Assembly (NCBI RefSeq): GCF_020193655.1
Contig: NZ_JADYVE010000001.1
Location: 1,178,001-1,242,000, forward strand
DNA from: Ensifer sp. IC3342
Lineage (GTDB): Bacteria > Pseudomonadota > Alphaproteobacteria > Rhizobiales > Rhizobiaceae
Length of the DNA stretch: 64,000 bases
Direction: 5' to 3'
The translations under genes were made by a program, and so were the position numbers. The first letter of the stretch is position 1. Each line of letters starts with the position of its first letter. Under the pieces are notes generated by a model. The model had not been told where the DNA came from and did no database searches. It saw only the letters and a program-made list of their open reading frames with translations. Below are positions 45,527 to 55,385 of this stretch, one piece after another.

Positions 45527-46114
45527 GATCCGGCTCACCAAGACGCCCACGCGCTCGAGATGGCGCTTGCGCTTCGCCTCTGTCGCCCGATCCATGTCGT
45601 GCAGGCTGATCATGCGAAAATCGACACCCTTGCTACAGAAGGCGGCGATGCCGCGCTTGAGCAGCCGCCGCACCGGATTGCCCATGTAGAGATGCACCAC
45701 CCACCAGGGTGAGCCGGTGCTGGTCAGCGCCCAGAACAGCTTGATATTGCCGAGCCGCGGGACAATCCGCCCGCCCGCCGGATCATGATCGAAGGCGACG
45801 CTGGGTGCGAAGACGCGATCGAAGAAGCCCTTGAGGATCGCCGGGAAATTGAACCACCATTGCGGAAACACGAGCACCAACCCGTCCGCCGCCTTGACCC
45901 GCTTAATCCAGCCTGAGACCTCGGAGGCATCATAGTGGTCATCGAAATAGCTGCCGCGCTCCGCAACGGTCAGCCGCGGGTCGAAGCTCTCGCGATAGAG
46001 GTCGAGCAGGTCGACCGTGTGGCCCCTGCCCTCAAATGCTTGCCTGGCCACGCGCGCGACGCTTGCGGCAAAGCTGTCCTCGAGCGGATGGGCGAGCACC
46101 ATCAGGATATGCAT
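45524..46114 (-). CDS. Flavodoxin-fold NAD(P)H-dependent oxidoreductase
   Basis: Encodes 196 residues of the NQO1/KefF/MdaB type. MHILMVLAHPLEDSFAASVARVA near residues 1-23 is the start of the flavodoxin-like fold, VLVFPQWWFNFPAILKGFFDRVFAPSVAF near 79-107 the FMN-binding and quinone-pocket region. It probably reduces quinones with NAD(P)H using FMN or FAD. It stands on its own, convergent to the MarR gene. Confidence 0.9.
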   Translation of the reverse strand: MHILMVLAHPLEDSFAASVARVARQAFEGRGHTVDLLDLYRESFDPRLTVAERGSYFDDHYDASEVSGWIKRVKAADGLVLVFPQWWFNFPAILKGFFDRVFAPSVAFDHDPAGGRIVPRLGNIKLFWALTSTGSPWWVVHLYMGNPVRRLLKRGIAAFCSKGVDFRMISLHDMDRATEAKRKRHLERVGVLVSRI

Positions 46115-46141
46115 CTTCGTCTATCCAATAGTTGCGATGGG

Positions 46142-46182
46142 AAGCGGGCGGAAAACCGCGGATACTTTCTCCCAACCCGCTT
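46142..46182. repeat. Short intergenic palindromic repeat, copy 4
   Basis: AAGCGGG to CCCGCTT with a GCGGAAAACCGCG core. It lies in the gap between the oxidoreductase start and the end of xseA. Confidence 0.55.
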
Positions 46183-47779
46183 AGAACAGGCTGCCCTGCT
46201 TGGGCGGCCCAGAAGCCGGCTCCGGCGACCGTGAAGAACGCTTTTTCGGCTCTTGCGGCGAAGGGGGCATGCCGCCCTCGCTTGCGACAGCAGACACGCG
46301 GCCATCGGCGAATTCCAGCGAAAGCGCCATGCCGGGCGCGACCGCTGCCGCCTGTTTCACCGGCTGGTCGGCCGCATCGCGCACCAGCGCAAAGCCGCGT
46401 TTCAGCACGTTGCGATAAGACAGCGATTGGAGCACCCGGTCCTGTGCGGCGAGCACGCCCTTGAGCCTGCGCATCTCGCCGGCAATGGCAGCATCGGATC
46501 GCGCGCAAAGCCCCGAGACGCGATCCGACGCGCGGTGGATCTGTCCGATGAGCCGCGACGGCAGGGCGCGAAGCGAGGCGTCGGCGGCGGAGACGCGCGA
46601 CTGGCCGCGATGGACCTGGCGCTCGACGATCCGCTCGGCTCGGTTCATCGCCTCCGAGAGCCGCCGCCGGCGATCGCTGATCCTCGTCGTCAAGAGATCC
46701 GACCGGAGATGCGCACCTATCTGCTCGAAGGCGCGGCGCTTGTTAGCGGTATTCATTTGCAGGCCGCGACCAAGACCGGCCGATGCCTCGTCGAAACGCC
46801 GTCGCGGCAGAGCCAGCAACTGATCGAGCGAAGGGAGCGCGCGGGAAAGCGACCGCACGGCCTGCCGGCGGTTCTCCATCTGCCGTACCGCAGCCGCCTT
46901 CAGCCGCGCCGACAAAGCGGACGCCTCCGCCTCGAGGTCGGCCTTCACCGGCACGGCCATTTCGGCGGCACCGGTCGGCGTCGGCGCCCGCTGATCGGCT
47001 GCATAGTCGATCAGAGTCCAGTCCGTCTCGTGGCCCACGGCCGAGATCAGCGGAATACTGGAGGCGGCCACCGCACGCACGACGGCCTCGTCGTTGAAGC
47101 TCCAGAGGTCCTCAAGGCTGCCCCCGCCGCGCGCGACGATCAGCACGTCCGGCCGCGGAATCGGCCCGCCGGCCTCCAGTGCATTGAAACCTTGAATAGC
47201 GGCCGCCACTTCCTCGCCCGATCCGTCGCCCTGGACACGCACCGGCCAGACGACGACATGGACCGGGAAACGGTCGGCAATCCGGTGGAGGATATCGCGG
47301 ATGACGGCGCCGGTCGGCGAGGTCACGACCCCGATCACCTTGGGCATGAAGGGTAACGGCCGCTTGCGCCCGGCATCGAACAGGCCCTCGGCGGCAAGCT
47401 TGCGCTTGCGCTCCTCGAGCAGCGCCATCAGCGCGCCGGCGCCCGCCGGCTCCAAAGATTCGATGACGATCTGGTATTTGGACGAGCCCGGGAAGGTCGT
47501 GACTTTGCCGGTGGCGATGACTTCCATACCCTCTTCCGGGCGGAACTTCAGCCGCGAAAACGCGCTTTTCCAGATCACCGCGTCGATGCGGGCGCGATCA
47601 TCCTTCAATGAAAAATAGGCGTGGCCCGAGGAGTGCGGACCGCGGTAGCCGGAGATCTCGCCGCGTACACGAACCTGGTCGAACGCCTGCTCGACGGTTC
47701 GCTTGATAGAACCGGAAAGCTCCGAGACCGAATATTCGGCGAGATTCGACGGCGCAGGGGAATCGAAGAACGAGTTCAT
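46181..47779 (-). CDS. xseA: Exodeoxyribonuclease VII large subunit
   Basis: Encodes 532 residues. An N-terminal OB-fold ([46 protein letters not shown]) is followed by the nuclease core with [12 protein letters not shown] and the long coiled-coil region. It degrades single-stranded DNA to oligonucleotides, with the small subunit XseB elsewhere. The start at 47779 fits the [11 protein letters not shown] opening; the frame upstream runs into the neighbouring GT-C-like gene's end region. AAGGGC lies before the ATG. Confidence 0.94.
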   Translation of the reverse strand: MNSFFDSPAPSNLAEYSVSELSGSIKRTVEQAFDQVRVRGEISGYRGPHSSGHAYFSLKDDRARIDAVIWKSAFSRLKFRPEEGMEVIATGKVTTFPGSSKYQIVIESLEPAGAGALMALLEERKRKLAAEGLFDAGRKRPLPFMPKVIGVVTSPTGAVIRDILHRIADRFPVHVVVWPVRVQGDGSGEEVAAAIQGFNALEAGGPIPRPDVLIVARGGGSLEDLWSFNDEAVVRAVAASSIPLISAVGHETDWTLIDYAADQRAPTPTGAAEMAVPVKADLEAEASALSARLKAAAVRQMENRRQAVRSLSRALPSLDQLLALPRRRFDEASAGLGRGLQMNTANKRRAFEQIGAHLRSDLLTTRISDRRRRLSEAMNRAERIVERQVHRGQSRVSAADASLRALPSRLIGQIHRASDRVSGLCARSDAAIAGEMRRLKGVLAAQDRVLQSLSYRNVLKRGFALVRDAADQPVKQAAAVAPGMALSLEFADGRVSAVASEGGMPPSPQEPKKRSSRSPEPASGPPKQGSLF

Positions 47780-47856
47780 GCGCCCTTTGTAACCGACAGC
47801 GCCGCGAAGATCAGCAGCCGCGCGCGCCATTCTACCGTTTTTCTGCAGATGTCGGC

Positions 47857-49689
47857 TCATTCCGCGACTTGCGGTAGAATATTTGCCTTGAGCCGGAAGA
47901 GTTTTACGCCTGTCCCCGCCGTAACCGGCAGTGGCTCGAGGAAATCCGGTATTTCTCCCTCCGCGAGACGGCCATAAAGCCCCTTGGGCTCCCTCTTGAC
48001 GATCATCGCCGTTTGCGGATCGTCCGCGCAGAAAGCCAGAACCGGTTCACCCAGCGCCTTGAGCATTGGCGCCGACTCATCCGGCGCCGCCAATCCGATT
48101 CTGAGTTCAGCCAACATGCCTTGCGGATTTCTGTGGTAGGGCGCGCTGAGCGCGCGATGCTCTGTAAAGCGCAGGATCGAAGCGCCCATGTTGGACGGAT
48201 CGACAATGAGGGTTGGCTTGATTTTCCGCAGATCCGCCATTGCCGCCGACGAATAGCAACGGTCCGCGCTCTTCTGCCCGTTGGCGGCCATTTCTCCCAC
48301 GCCGTTAACGGCCAGTTCGCCCGCCACCGCCCAGACCGCCGGAACGGAAGCAAGAATGGCGAGCAGGTACGCGAGGAATGCGCGTAGTCTGCGAGTGCTC
48401 TCCTGCCATCGCGACCGGAGGTCGACCAGCAAAAGCGAGATCGGCAAGATGCCGATCAGATTGGCAAAAATGGCACCACGAACCTGCATGAGTGCAATGC
48501 ACCAGTTCACCGCGACCAACACCAGCAGGTTCAAATGCAGACCGGCGCGCTCGCCGCGCCAGATTCTCCACATGCAGATCGTGATCGCAAACAGGCCAGG
48601 GAAATAGAAGGTACCAAGAGCGGCGGGACGGCGCACAGCGATGGACAACAACGATTGCGCCTCGATAACACCGTCGAGCCATAGATCATGAAGCAACGGA
48701 TCGAGATCGGCGAACGGATCTCGCAGACATTCCGGCGCAATGCCAAGGAGAAGGCCGGCGACGATAAGTCCCTCGGCACCGAGAACGGCAAAGCGCCATA
48801 AGCGGCCAAGGCGGCTCGCGGCCATCGCTGCGAGGGCAAGCAATATTCCGCTCGTCGCCGATAGCGACAGGAATGTGATCGACAGGTCGTCGCAGGTGAC
48901 GACACCATAGAGGCGCGGCGGCACGGTGAGGAAGAACGCCGCACTCACTGTCGCCGCCAGAGTCAACCCGAATGCGAAGGCCGGGGCGGCGAATACCCGC
49001 CCCTCCCATGCCCATAGGATGGCAACCACCAGGCCGACTACGGCGACGAAGGGTGTCGTCTCGACGCCAATGGCAACCGCCAAGGCGGCTGCTGCACCGG
49101 CAATGCCAAAGCTCACCGCCTTGTATTGCTGATCGACCACCATCGCCGCCATCGTCGCCGCCAGAACGAGCTGAACGTTGTGGTGATCGATCGCGCCTGC
49201 CTGGAAACGATTACCGGTCATGGCCAAGATCGCGGTCAATCCGAGGCAGAAATGCATGCACTGTGGTCCCCCGATCCGCCTGCCCGCTAGCCCCATGGTG
49301 GCAAGCAGCGGTGTGACCAGCAGGAGCGGCCAGATCGCCAAGGCGATCATTTCGGCTCGCTCGGCACCGGCGATCGGCTCGAAGAGGGAGATTAGCGCCG
49401 CGAGCGGCAGATCAATGAGACGAGACCAATGCATCAGTGTCCCGTCCAGCCCGAGCCTCGTCTGCGTAAGGTCGAACCAGCTCTGTCCGGCTAATAGGTC
49501 CCGAACCTGGACAAGACGCATCGCGTCGTCATTGTCAGACCCGACATAATCGGCGGCGCGCGTCATATTGAAGATGAGAACTGCGACGGTCGGCAGAACA
49601 CAAAAGAACGTCATCCACGAAAGGCGCGCCCACAGCGGACAGGACACAACCTTGCCAGGTTCCTCCGACATTACCGCCGCCTCTGCCAT
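47857..49689 (-). CDS. GT-C-like multi-pass membrane protein, putative glycosyltransferase
   Basis: Encodes 610 residues with about 11-12 membrane segments and a periplasmic C-terminal domain (about the last 150 residues). Just after the first membrane helix, [22 protein letters not shown] contains an acidic DD motif in the first large loop, as in GT-C enzymes that use lipid-linked sugars (STT3, ArnT, PMT). Repeated HHNVQ and RGAIFANL elements are also typical. I do not recognise a named family. It is divergent from a GT2 synthase, methyltransferase and small flippase-like gene, which supports a lipid-linked sugar transfer role. Starts at 49671 and 49689 are both possible. Confidence 0.75.
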   Translation of the reverse strand: MAEAAVMSEEPGKVVSCPLWARLSWMTFFCVLPTVAVLIFNMTRAADYVGSDNDDAMRLVQVRDLLAGQSWFDLTQTRLGLDGTLMHWSRLIDLPLAALISLFEPIAGAERAEMIALAIWPLLLVTPLLATMGLAGRRIGGPQCMHFCLGLTAILAMTGNRFQAGAIDHHNVQLVLAATMAAMVVDQQYKAVSFGIAGAAAALAVAIGVETTPFVAVVGLVVAILWAWEGRVFAAPAFAFGLTLAATVSAAFFLTVPPRLYGVVTCDDLSITFLSLSATSGILLALAAMAASRLGRLWRFAVLGAEGLIVAGLLLGIAPECLRDPFADLDPLLHDLWLDGVIEAQSLLSIAVRRPAALGTFYFPGLFAITICMWRIWRGERAGLHLNLLVLVAVNWCIALMQVRGAIFANLIGILPISLLLVDLRSRWQESTRRLRAFLAYLLAILASVPAVWAVAGELAVNGVGEMAANGQKSADRCYSSAAMADLRKIKPTLIVDPSNMGASILRFTEHRALSAPYHRNPQGMLAELRIGLAAPDESAPMLKALGEPVLAFCADDPQTAMIVKREPKGLYGRLAEGEIPDFLEPLPVTAGTGVKLFRLKANILPQVAE

Positions 49690-49968
49690 CGGACGCCAAC
49701 CTCCGCCGCACACGATAGTATTTGGGTCAAGCACCCAACAACGCGCTCGTGATTGAGTTTCGCAAATTGGCGCGAGGAAACCGTTTCAGAGCTTCACTTC
49801 GCCACCAATGTCGCGCCGATCCTACCCAGCGCCGATCAAGAAAGCGTAAAGCGGGCGCAGTTCCTGGGCCACGCCCTTCTCCCTCTCGCCAGGCCGTCCC
49901 ACAAACACAGCGTTTATTAACTGAGCCTGTGTAGGATTGCGCCAAATCCCGTAACCGAGCAGCGCCTC

Positions 49969-50967
49969 ATGACCGAGCAACTCGATGTCGCCATCCTCCT
50001 GCCCTGCTACAACGAGGCCAAGACGATTGGCCGCGTGGTACGTGACTTCCGGGCGGCGCTGCCGTCCGCGCGCATCTATGTCTACGACAACAATTCGACC
50101 GATGACACCGCGCCGCAGGCAACGCTGGCCGGCGCAACCGTGGTGCGCGAGCGCCGTCAAGGCAAGGGCCACGTCGTCCGGCGTATGTTCGCCGACATCG
50201 AAGCCGACATTTATATCATGGCCGACGGCGACGGCACCTATGCCCCGGCTGATGCGGGAAACCTCATTCGCACCTTGGTGACCGAACAGGCGGACATGGT
50301 CGTCGGAACACGCAGAGACATCCGGGTTGAGGCAGGACGGCAGGGACATGCATTTGGCAATCGAATCTTCAATCTGCTCTACCGCATGATCTTCGGAACG
50401 GATTTCAGTGACATATTCTCCGGCTACCGGGCGTTTTCCCGCCGTTTCGTGAAAAGTTTTCCGGCCCTCTCGAATGGGTTCGAGATCGAAACCGAGATGT
50501 CGGTGCATGCATCACGACTGAAGCTGCCGGTCAGCGAACTCGAGCTGGATTATGGCCGGCGGCCCGAGGGTTCGCATTCGAAGCTCTCGACCTTCAAGGA
50601 CGGTGCGAAGATTCTCTGGATGTTCGTCATGCTGATGAAGGAGACGCGCCCGTTCACCTTCTTCAGCCTGATCAGTGCAGCGTTCCTGGCCGCCAGCCTC
50701 ATCTTCATGGTGCCGGTGCTCATCGAATATTTCGAGACCGGCCTCGTGCCGCGCATGCCAACCTGGGTCTTCTCGTTGGTGCTGCTGCTTCTCTCAATCA
50801 TGCTGTTTACCGCGGGGCTCATTCTCGACTCGGTCTCGCGCGCGCGAACGGAACAGTTGCGCATGCACTACATGACGGTCGCTCGGCTCGCACCGCGCGA
50901 AAGAGAAACATCGCCGGCAAGCTCCGTCACGATCACGAAGCGGCGGGGCAGGAAAGTTGCCGCCTGA
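49969..50967 (+). CDS. GT2-family polyisoprenyl-phosphate glycosyltransferase
   Basis: Encodes 332 residues. The GT-A domain begins VAILLPCYNEAKTIGRVVRDF, with MADGDGTYAPADAG near residue 84 holding the DxD nucleotide-sugar site, and SGYRAFSRRFVKSFPALSNGFEIETEM near 143-169 the conserved acceptor region of the DPM1/GtrB/ArnC type. Two C-terminal membrane segments anchor it. It should transfer a sugar to a polyprenyl phosphate on the cytoplasmic side of the inner membrane. It is the first gene of a run with a methyltransferase and an EmrE-like protein, divergent from a GT-C-like protein. Confidence 0.88.
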   Translation: MTEQLDVAILLPCYNEAKTIGRVVRDFRAALPSARIYVYDNNSTDDTAPQATLAGATVVRERRQGKGHVVRRMFADIEADIYIMADGDGTYAPADAGNLIRTLVTEQADMVVGTRRDIRVEAGRQGHAFGNRIFNLLYRMIFGTDFSDIFSGYRAFSRRFVKSFPALSNGFEIETEMSVHASRLKLPVSELELDYGRRPEGSHSKLSTFKDGAKILWMFVMLMKETRPFTFFSLISAAFLAASLIFMVPVLIEYFETGLVPRMPTWVFSLVLLLLSIMLFTAGLILDSVSRARTEQLRMHYMTVARLAPRERETSPASSVTITKRRGRKVAA

Positions 50968-50988
50968 GACCTAACTCTTTGAAACGAC

Positions 50989-51032
50989 GCAATTCCGGAC
51001 GGAAAACCGTTCCACACTTTTCCTGGAATTGC
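50989..51032. repeat. Short intergenic palindromic repeat, copy 5
   Basis: GCAATTCC to GGAATTGC with GGACGGAAAACCGTTCCACACTTTTCC inside (core only partly quoted here). It lies in the 82-bp gap between the GT2 and methyltransferase genes, within what is probably one transcription unit. Confidence 0.55.
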
Positions 51033-51049
51033 TTTAGGGATTATTTCCG

Positions 51050-51745
51050 ATGAACCGGGAAACGACGAACCGCATACGCTTCGTTATCGAGGACGTCATC
51101 CCGCCCATCCTGCGCGATTCGCGCCTCTTCAAGGGAATGGCGAGTCTTGCCTGGGGCGACCATATCTCGCATCTCGCGCGTTTTCGCGAGCGGGCGCCGT
51201 TCCTTTCTGCCGTGGAGTATGAACAACTTTACCGGCAGCATCCGCGCGTACATGAAGGAACCGACAATTCCGAGGCCTGCATCCGCAAGATCACAGCCGA
51301 GATCCGCGGCACCAGCGTCTGCGACGTCGGCTGCGGCACCGGCGCCCTTCTCAAGCGGATCAGAAGCGCCAACCCGACACTGGACCGGCTTGCCGGCGTC
51401 GATTTCGCCATCGACGATGCCTCAGCCATCGACGGCGTCGAATATGTTGCCGCCAAGATCGAAGAGCTGCCGTTTTCTGATGGGGAGTTCGACACGGTCG
51501 TCTGCACGCATGTGATCGAGCATATTCTCGACTATCGCCGCGCGATCTCGGAGCTCCGCCGCATCGCGCGGCAGCGGGTGATCATCGTCGTGCCGCGCGA
51601 GCGGGAATACCGCTATACTTTCAACCCGCATTTCAACTTCTTCCCCTACACGCATTCTTTCCTGCGGGCGATGCATCCGGTGCCCGAGAGCCATGAGTGC
51701 GTCGACATCGGGCGCGACATTTTCTATCGCGAAGACAAGCCGTGA
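51050..51745 (+). CDS. Class I SAM-dependent methyltransferase
   Basis: Encodes 231 residues. SVCDVGCGTGALLKRI near residues 84-99 is the SAM-binding motif I, followed by LPFSDGEFDTVVCTHVIEHI, the UbiE/BioC-type motif for soluble small-molecule methyltransferases. The position between a GT2 synthase and an EmrE-like gene suggests it methylates a sugar or glycolipid in that pathway; the substrate is unknown. A palindromic repeat precedes it. Confidence 0.87.
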   Translation: MNRETTNRIRFVIEDVIPPILRDSRLFKGMASLAWGDHISHLARFRERAPFLSAVEYEQLYRQHPRVHEGTDNSEACIRKITAEIRGTSVCDVGCGTGALLKRIRSANPTLDRLAGVDFAIDDASAIDGVEYVAAKIEELPFSDGEFDTVVCTHVIEHILDYRRAISELRRIARQRVIIVVPREREYRYTFNPHFNFFPYTHSFLRAMHPVPESHECVDIGRDIFYREDKP

Positions 51746-51755
51746 GGTTGCGGCA

Positions 51756-52121
51756 ATGACTGCTTTTAATCTCGCGCCGGCCGTCTGGTTCGGTCTTATC
51801 TTCACACCGATCCTGATTTCGACCGGGCAGATCCTGTTCAAGCTGACCAGCGCCGAAACAGGCGGCTTCGATTTCAAAGGCCTGACGGCGCTCGTGTCGA
51901 ATCCGATGCTTCTTATGGCGCTGGCGCTCTATGGCCTCGGTACGATCATCTGGATCTTCACCTTGAGATCCGTGCCGCTGACGCTTGCCTATTCCTTCAT
52001 GGCGTTGACATTCTGCTTCGTACCGCTGTTCGCGGCCCTTTTCCTCGGCGAGGAACTCACGATTCGCTATGCGGCCGGCGCCGCGCTTATCATCGGCGGA
52101 ATGATCGTCATAAATACCTGA
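51756..52121 (+). CDS. Small EmrE/ArnEF-like four-helix membrane protein
   Basis: Encodes 121 residues with four membrane segments, in the pattern of a single EamA repeat (LGEELTIRYAAGAALIIGGMIVI near the end). Such short DMT proteins act as homo- or heterodimers; ArnE/ArnF flip aminoarabinose-phosphate-undecaprenol and related ones flip other lipid-linked sugars. Following a GT2 polyprenol-phosphate synthase, a flippase role is likely, but a small multidrug transporter cannot be ruled out. GAGG lies eight bases before the ATG. Confidence 0.82.
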   Translation: MTAFNLAPAVWFGLIFTPILISTGQILFKLTSAETGGFDFKGLTALVSNPMLLMALALYGLGTIIWIFTLRSVPLTLAYSFMALTFCFVPLFAALFLGEELTIRYAAGAALIIGGMIVINT

Positions 52122-52161
52122 ATCCCTATCGCATTCAGTGCGTCATGGCCGCGGCGGAGCA

Positions 52162-52941
52162 TCAATCCGGCTTCTCGAAGAAGCGTCGCGTCGCATCGTT
52201 GGCCGGAAAGAAGGATTCGATCAATACACCCTCTACCAGCGCGTCCTGGGTCGAGCCGAAGGTCGAAAGCGTCGTGATGAAACTGAGTTCTGTGGTACCG
52301 ACGCGCAGTTCAACCGGCAGCACCGGCAGCCGGTCGGTCTCGGGATAGTTGTCGATTGCCCGGGCGACCGCCGGATCAGCGACGAGACGCTCCAGCCGCC
52401 TTTGCAAGGGACTGCGTGGCCCCTGCAGCCAGGCTTCCATGCGTACCCTCTGGACAAGGTCCGCGGCGGCGACCTCCCAGTTGATGACGAGCGCGCGGAT
52501 GCTCTCCGATCCGAGGAAGGCCTCGAGGAAGTTCTGGCCGGGATTGATGGGAATCTTTGCGGCTTCCGCAAGCGCGGCAAAAGCGGGAGTGGTAAGCAGC
52601 ACGGTGTATTCATGATCGAAGACCAGACCGGGATAGGGAGCATGGCGCTCGAGCATCAGCCGGATCGCGCTTGCGACGGCGGGAGGCATGGCGTCGAGCC
52701 CGCGAGCGGGACGTGTCGTCATCCGCGGCCGGTAGCCTGCGGCGGTAAAGAGCGAGCCCTGATCCCGGGCCGGGATATCGAGCACCGACGCCAGCCGCAG
52801 GATCATCCCCTCGGACGGTTTCGAGCGGCCGGTTTCCAGGAACGAAAGGTGGCGTGCGGAAATGCCAGCGGCAACGGCGAGATCGAGCTGGCTCATGCGG
52901 CGGTGCCCGCGCCATTCCTTCAGGTGACGGCCGAATTCCAT
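52162..52941 (-). CDS. XRE-family regulator with MmyB-like ligand domain
   Basis: Encodes 259 residues. The Cro/CI-type HTH is HLKEWRGHRRMSQLDLAVAAGISARHLSFLETGRSKPS (about residues 6-43). The rest matches the MmyB-like ligand-binding domain common in actinobacterial and rhizobial regulators, with VFDHEYTVLLTTPAF and LHLSTFGSTQD-type stretches. The ligand is unknown. GGAGGAAAGGG precedes the ATG. A 15-bp perfect palindrome 55 bases upstream is a candidate autoregulatory site. Confidence 0.87.
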   Translation of the reverse strand: MEFGRHLKEWRGHRRMSQLDLAVAAGISARHLSFLETGRSKPSEGMILRLASVLDIPARDQGSLFTAAGYRPRMTTRPARGLDAMPPAVASAIRLMLERHAPYPGLVFDHEYTVLLTTPAFAALAEAAKIPINPGQNFLEAFLGSESIRALVINWEVAAADLVQRVRMEAWLQGPRSPLQRRLERLVADPAVARAIDNYPETDRLPVLPVELRVGTTELSFITTLSTFGSTQDALVEGVLIESFFPANDATRRFFEKPD

Positions 52942-52995
52942 GAACCCTTTCCTCCATTGCGCCGGCAGATTGGTCCGATGGAAGCGCAAAATCCA

Positions 52996-53010
52996 TTACC
53001 TCTGAGGTAA
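52996..53010. promoter_or_regulatory. Perfect palindrome upstream of the XRE regulator
   Basis: TTACCTCTGAGGTAA, symmetric around its central T, lies 55 bases upstream of the regulator's start. Candidate operator. Confidence 0.45.
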
Positions 53011-53026
53011 TTGGTTTGATGATCAC

Positions 53027-53090
53027 CTACAGCGCCGCGCGTCTTTTCAGCGCGCAAAGGACGCTGTAGCACTTTGAATTGCTGCATGAA
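53027..53090. repeat. RIME1-like intergenic element, shortened copy
   Basis: Begins CTACAGCGCCGCGCGTCTTT and continues to AAGGACGCTGTAGCACTTTG, then GAATTGCTGCATG, the first palindrome of the RIME1 element. The second palindrome seen in the copies at 56075 and 59852 is missing. Confidence 0.75.
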
Positions 53091-53149
53091 CGCTTCCAAC
53101 AAATGGCCCGCTCGAGGCGGGCCATCATTCGCCGGCTAATGTTTCAGCT

Positions 53150-54136
53150 TTAGACTGTCTCCCAGCCGTCCTTTTCGCTCGCCCGGTATATGGCGTCGAT
53201 GAGCTTCTGGTTGAGGCGCGAGTTCTCGAGCGTCACCACTTCCTCGGTCTGGCCTGTTGCCGCACGTGAGAACGCCTCGGCCTCGAGCTTGTACTGGCGC
53301 GCATCCTGGAAGCGGAAGAGCTGCGACTGGGCGTGGTTCTGGTTGGTCAGTTCCACTTCCTCGCGGCCGTAGCGGTCCGCGTTGAAGGGCGACTTGACCT
53401 CGATGTAGCCCTTGTCGCCGTGGAAGACCATGACCTGACGGGCGGCAAGCTGGGTCGAAATGTAGAAGCTCAGCTCGAAATCACCGAAGTCGGCGCGCAC
53501 GCTCGAATAGATGTCGGTGCCGAATTCCGGATCGCGGTCGGTGTTGGCCTGGACGCGAACCGGCTCCTTGCCAGTCACGAAACGGGTCGTGATCGTCGGA
53601 TAGACGCCGATATCCGGCAGGCCGCCGCCACCGAGTTCCGGCACGTTGCGCATGTTGCCGGGATCGCGATTGTAATAGGTGAAGGCGCCCTGGACATGCC
53701 TGAGCTTGCCGATCGCCCCTTCCGCAAGCAGCGCGCGCACCTTCCGCCACACGGGGCTGTAGGTCACCATGAAGGCTTCCGAAACCAGCACCTTGTTGCG
53801 GTCGCGCGCTGCGATCAGTGCATCGATCTCCTCCGCCTTGAGCGCAATCGGCTTTTCGCAGAGCACGTGCTTGCCGGCGTCCGCCGCCTTGATCGTCCAT
53901 TCCACGTGCTGCGAGGTCGGCAGCGGAATGTAGACGGCATCAATCACGTCGGATGCCAGCATTTCCTCGTAGGATCCAAACGCATGCGGCACCGAAAAAC
54001 GGTCGGCCATCGCTCTCGCCTTGGCGAGATCGCGGCTGGCGATCGCCGAGACCACGCAGTTTTCCGCATCCTGAATGGCAGGAACGACAAGTTCGCGGCC
54101 GATCCTGGCCGTCGACAGAATTCCGAAACGAAGCAT
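53150..54136 (-). CDS. Gfo/Idh/MocA-family oxidoreductase
   Basis: Encodes 328 residues. The N-terminal Rossmann fold is [21 protein letters not shown] (residues 2-22), and [19 protein letters not shown] near residues 91-109 contains the CEKP substrate motif of the family. The C-terminal domain holds the [10 protein letters not shown] segment with the usual catalytic-site residues. Substrates are sugars or related polyols in known members; unknown here. AAAGGAG precedes the ATG at 54136; the frame upstream lies in the promoter region. Confidence 0.9.
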   Translation of the reverse strand: MLRFGILSTARIGRELVVPAIQDAENCVVSAIASRDLAKARAMADRFSVPHAFGSYEEMLASDVIDAVYIPLPTSQHVEWTIKAADAGKHVLCEKPIALKAEEIDALIAARDRNKVLVSEAFMVTYSPVWRKVRALLAEGAIGKLRHVQGAFTYYNRDPGNMRNVPELGGGGLPDIGVYPTITTRFVTGKEPVRVQANTDRDPEFGTDIYSSVRADFGDFELSFYISTQLAARQVMVFHGDKGYIEVKSPFNADRYGREEVELTNQNHAQSQLFRFQDARQYKLEAEAFSRAATGQTEEVVTLENSRLNQKLIDAIYRASEKDGWETV

Positions 54137-54214
54137 GGCTAGACTCCTTTTGGCTGCGCCGACACTAGCCCCGAGGTACGTACCTAGCAACTATGCGACG
54201 CTCAGAAAAACCAC

Positions 54215-54318
54215 AGAGCGGGATGACGAAAAGCTGCACGACTTCGGCTCACGCTCCGCTCTAACTTATTGGAATTGGTCGCGTTTATGATTTTCGGGCG
54301 ATCAAACCTCAAAATCAT
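54215..54318. repeat. Two-module intergenic palindromic repeat, copy 6
   Basis: The first module AGAGCGG to CCGCTCT (54215-54262) is in reverse orientation to copies 1-5, followed by the palindrome ATGATTTT to AAAATCAT (54287-54318). The same two-module order (reversed) is seen near ugpB. It lies between divergent oxidoreductase genes. Confidence 0.6.
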
Positions 54319-54420
54319 CGTGATCCGGCCGGTGTCATTCTGACCGACGCTGACTTATCTTTCAGCCCGCAATCCTCCCGATCGCAGACTTGTTTTTATC
54401 CAACCTTGTGGAGCGAAACC

Positions 54421-55371
54421 ATGGAAAAGCGCAGACTTGGCCGCACCGGTCTCTCGATTGCGCCGCTCGTTTTCGGCGGCAACGTCTTCGGCTGGACCGC
54501 CGATGAGAAGACATCCTTCGCCTTGCTCGATGCCTTCTTCGACGCCGGCTTCAACGCCGTCGACACGGCGGACGTCTATTCGTCATGGGTGCCCGGAAAT
54601 AAGGGCGGTGAATCCGAAACGATTATCGGCAAATGGCTGAAGCAGCCAGGCCGTCCGCGCGACGAGGCGGTTATCGTCACCAAGGTCGGATCGGAGCTCG
54701 GGCCGGACCGCATGGGCCTGTCGCGGCGCTGGATCATGCAAGCGGTCGAGGATTCGCTGCGCCGTTTGCAGACCGATCATATCGACCTCTACCTGTCGCA
54801 TTGGCCGGATCCAGAAACGCCTTATGAGGAAACGCTTGCGGCCTATGATGCGCTTCTCACCGAGGGCAAGGTCCGCGCCATCGGCGCATCGAACCTCGAT
54901 GCGACTCAGTTGCGCAACGCCCTCGACGTCTCGGCGGCGAAGGGACTGCCACGCTACGCCGTGCTGCAGCCGGAATACAATCTCTACGACCGGGCCTCCT
55001 TTGACGGCGCCCTGCGAGACCTCTGCATCGCCGAGGAACTCGGCGTTATCACCTATTTCAGCCTGGCGCGGGGATTCCTTTCCGGCAAATACCGCTCTCA
55101 CATCGACCTCGAGGGTTCCGCCCGCGGTGGCGGCGTCGAGAAATACCTCGACGGGCGCGGCATGCGCATCCTCGGAGTCCTGGATGAAATCGCCGAGGAA
55201 ACCGGGGCGAAACAGGCGGAAATCGCGCTTGCCTGGATCATCGCCCGCAAGGGCGTGACCGCCCCGATCGCCAGCGCAACCAATCTCGAGCAACTGGCGA
55301 GCCTCGTGAAGTCTGCGGAACTCAAGCTTTCCGACGAGGCGGTCGGCAGACTGAACGACGTGAGCGAGTAG
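54421..55371 (+). CDS. Aldo/keto reductase (MdB/Tas-like)
   Basis: Encodes 316 residues of an AKR TIM barrel. NAVDTADVYSSW near residues 45-56 holds the Asp and the catalytic Tyr, VIVTKVGSEL near 81-90 the Lys, and HIDLYLSHWPDPETPYEETLAAYDAL near 120-145 the His region. Substrate unknown. The ATG at 54421 has GGAG seven bases upstream; the longer frame from 54406 is less likely. Divergent from the Gfo/Idh gene. Confidence 0.92.
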   Translation: MEKRRLGRTGLSIAPLVFGGNVFGWTADEKTSFALLDAFFDAGFNAVDTADVYSSWVPGNKGGESETIIGKWLKQPGRPRDEAVIVTKVGSELGPDRMGLSRRWIMQAVEDSLRRLQTDHIDLYLSHWPDPETPYEETLAAYDALLTEGKVRAIGASNLDATQLRNALDVSAAKGLPRYAVLQPEYNLYDRASFDGALRDLCIAEELGVITYFSLARGFLSGKYRSHIDLEGSARGGGVEKYLDGRGMRILGVLDEIAEETGAKQAEIALAWIIARKGVTAPIASATNLEQLASLVKSAELKLSDEAVGRLNDVSE

Positions 55372-55385
55372 CGGAAGCGGGAGGC

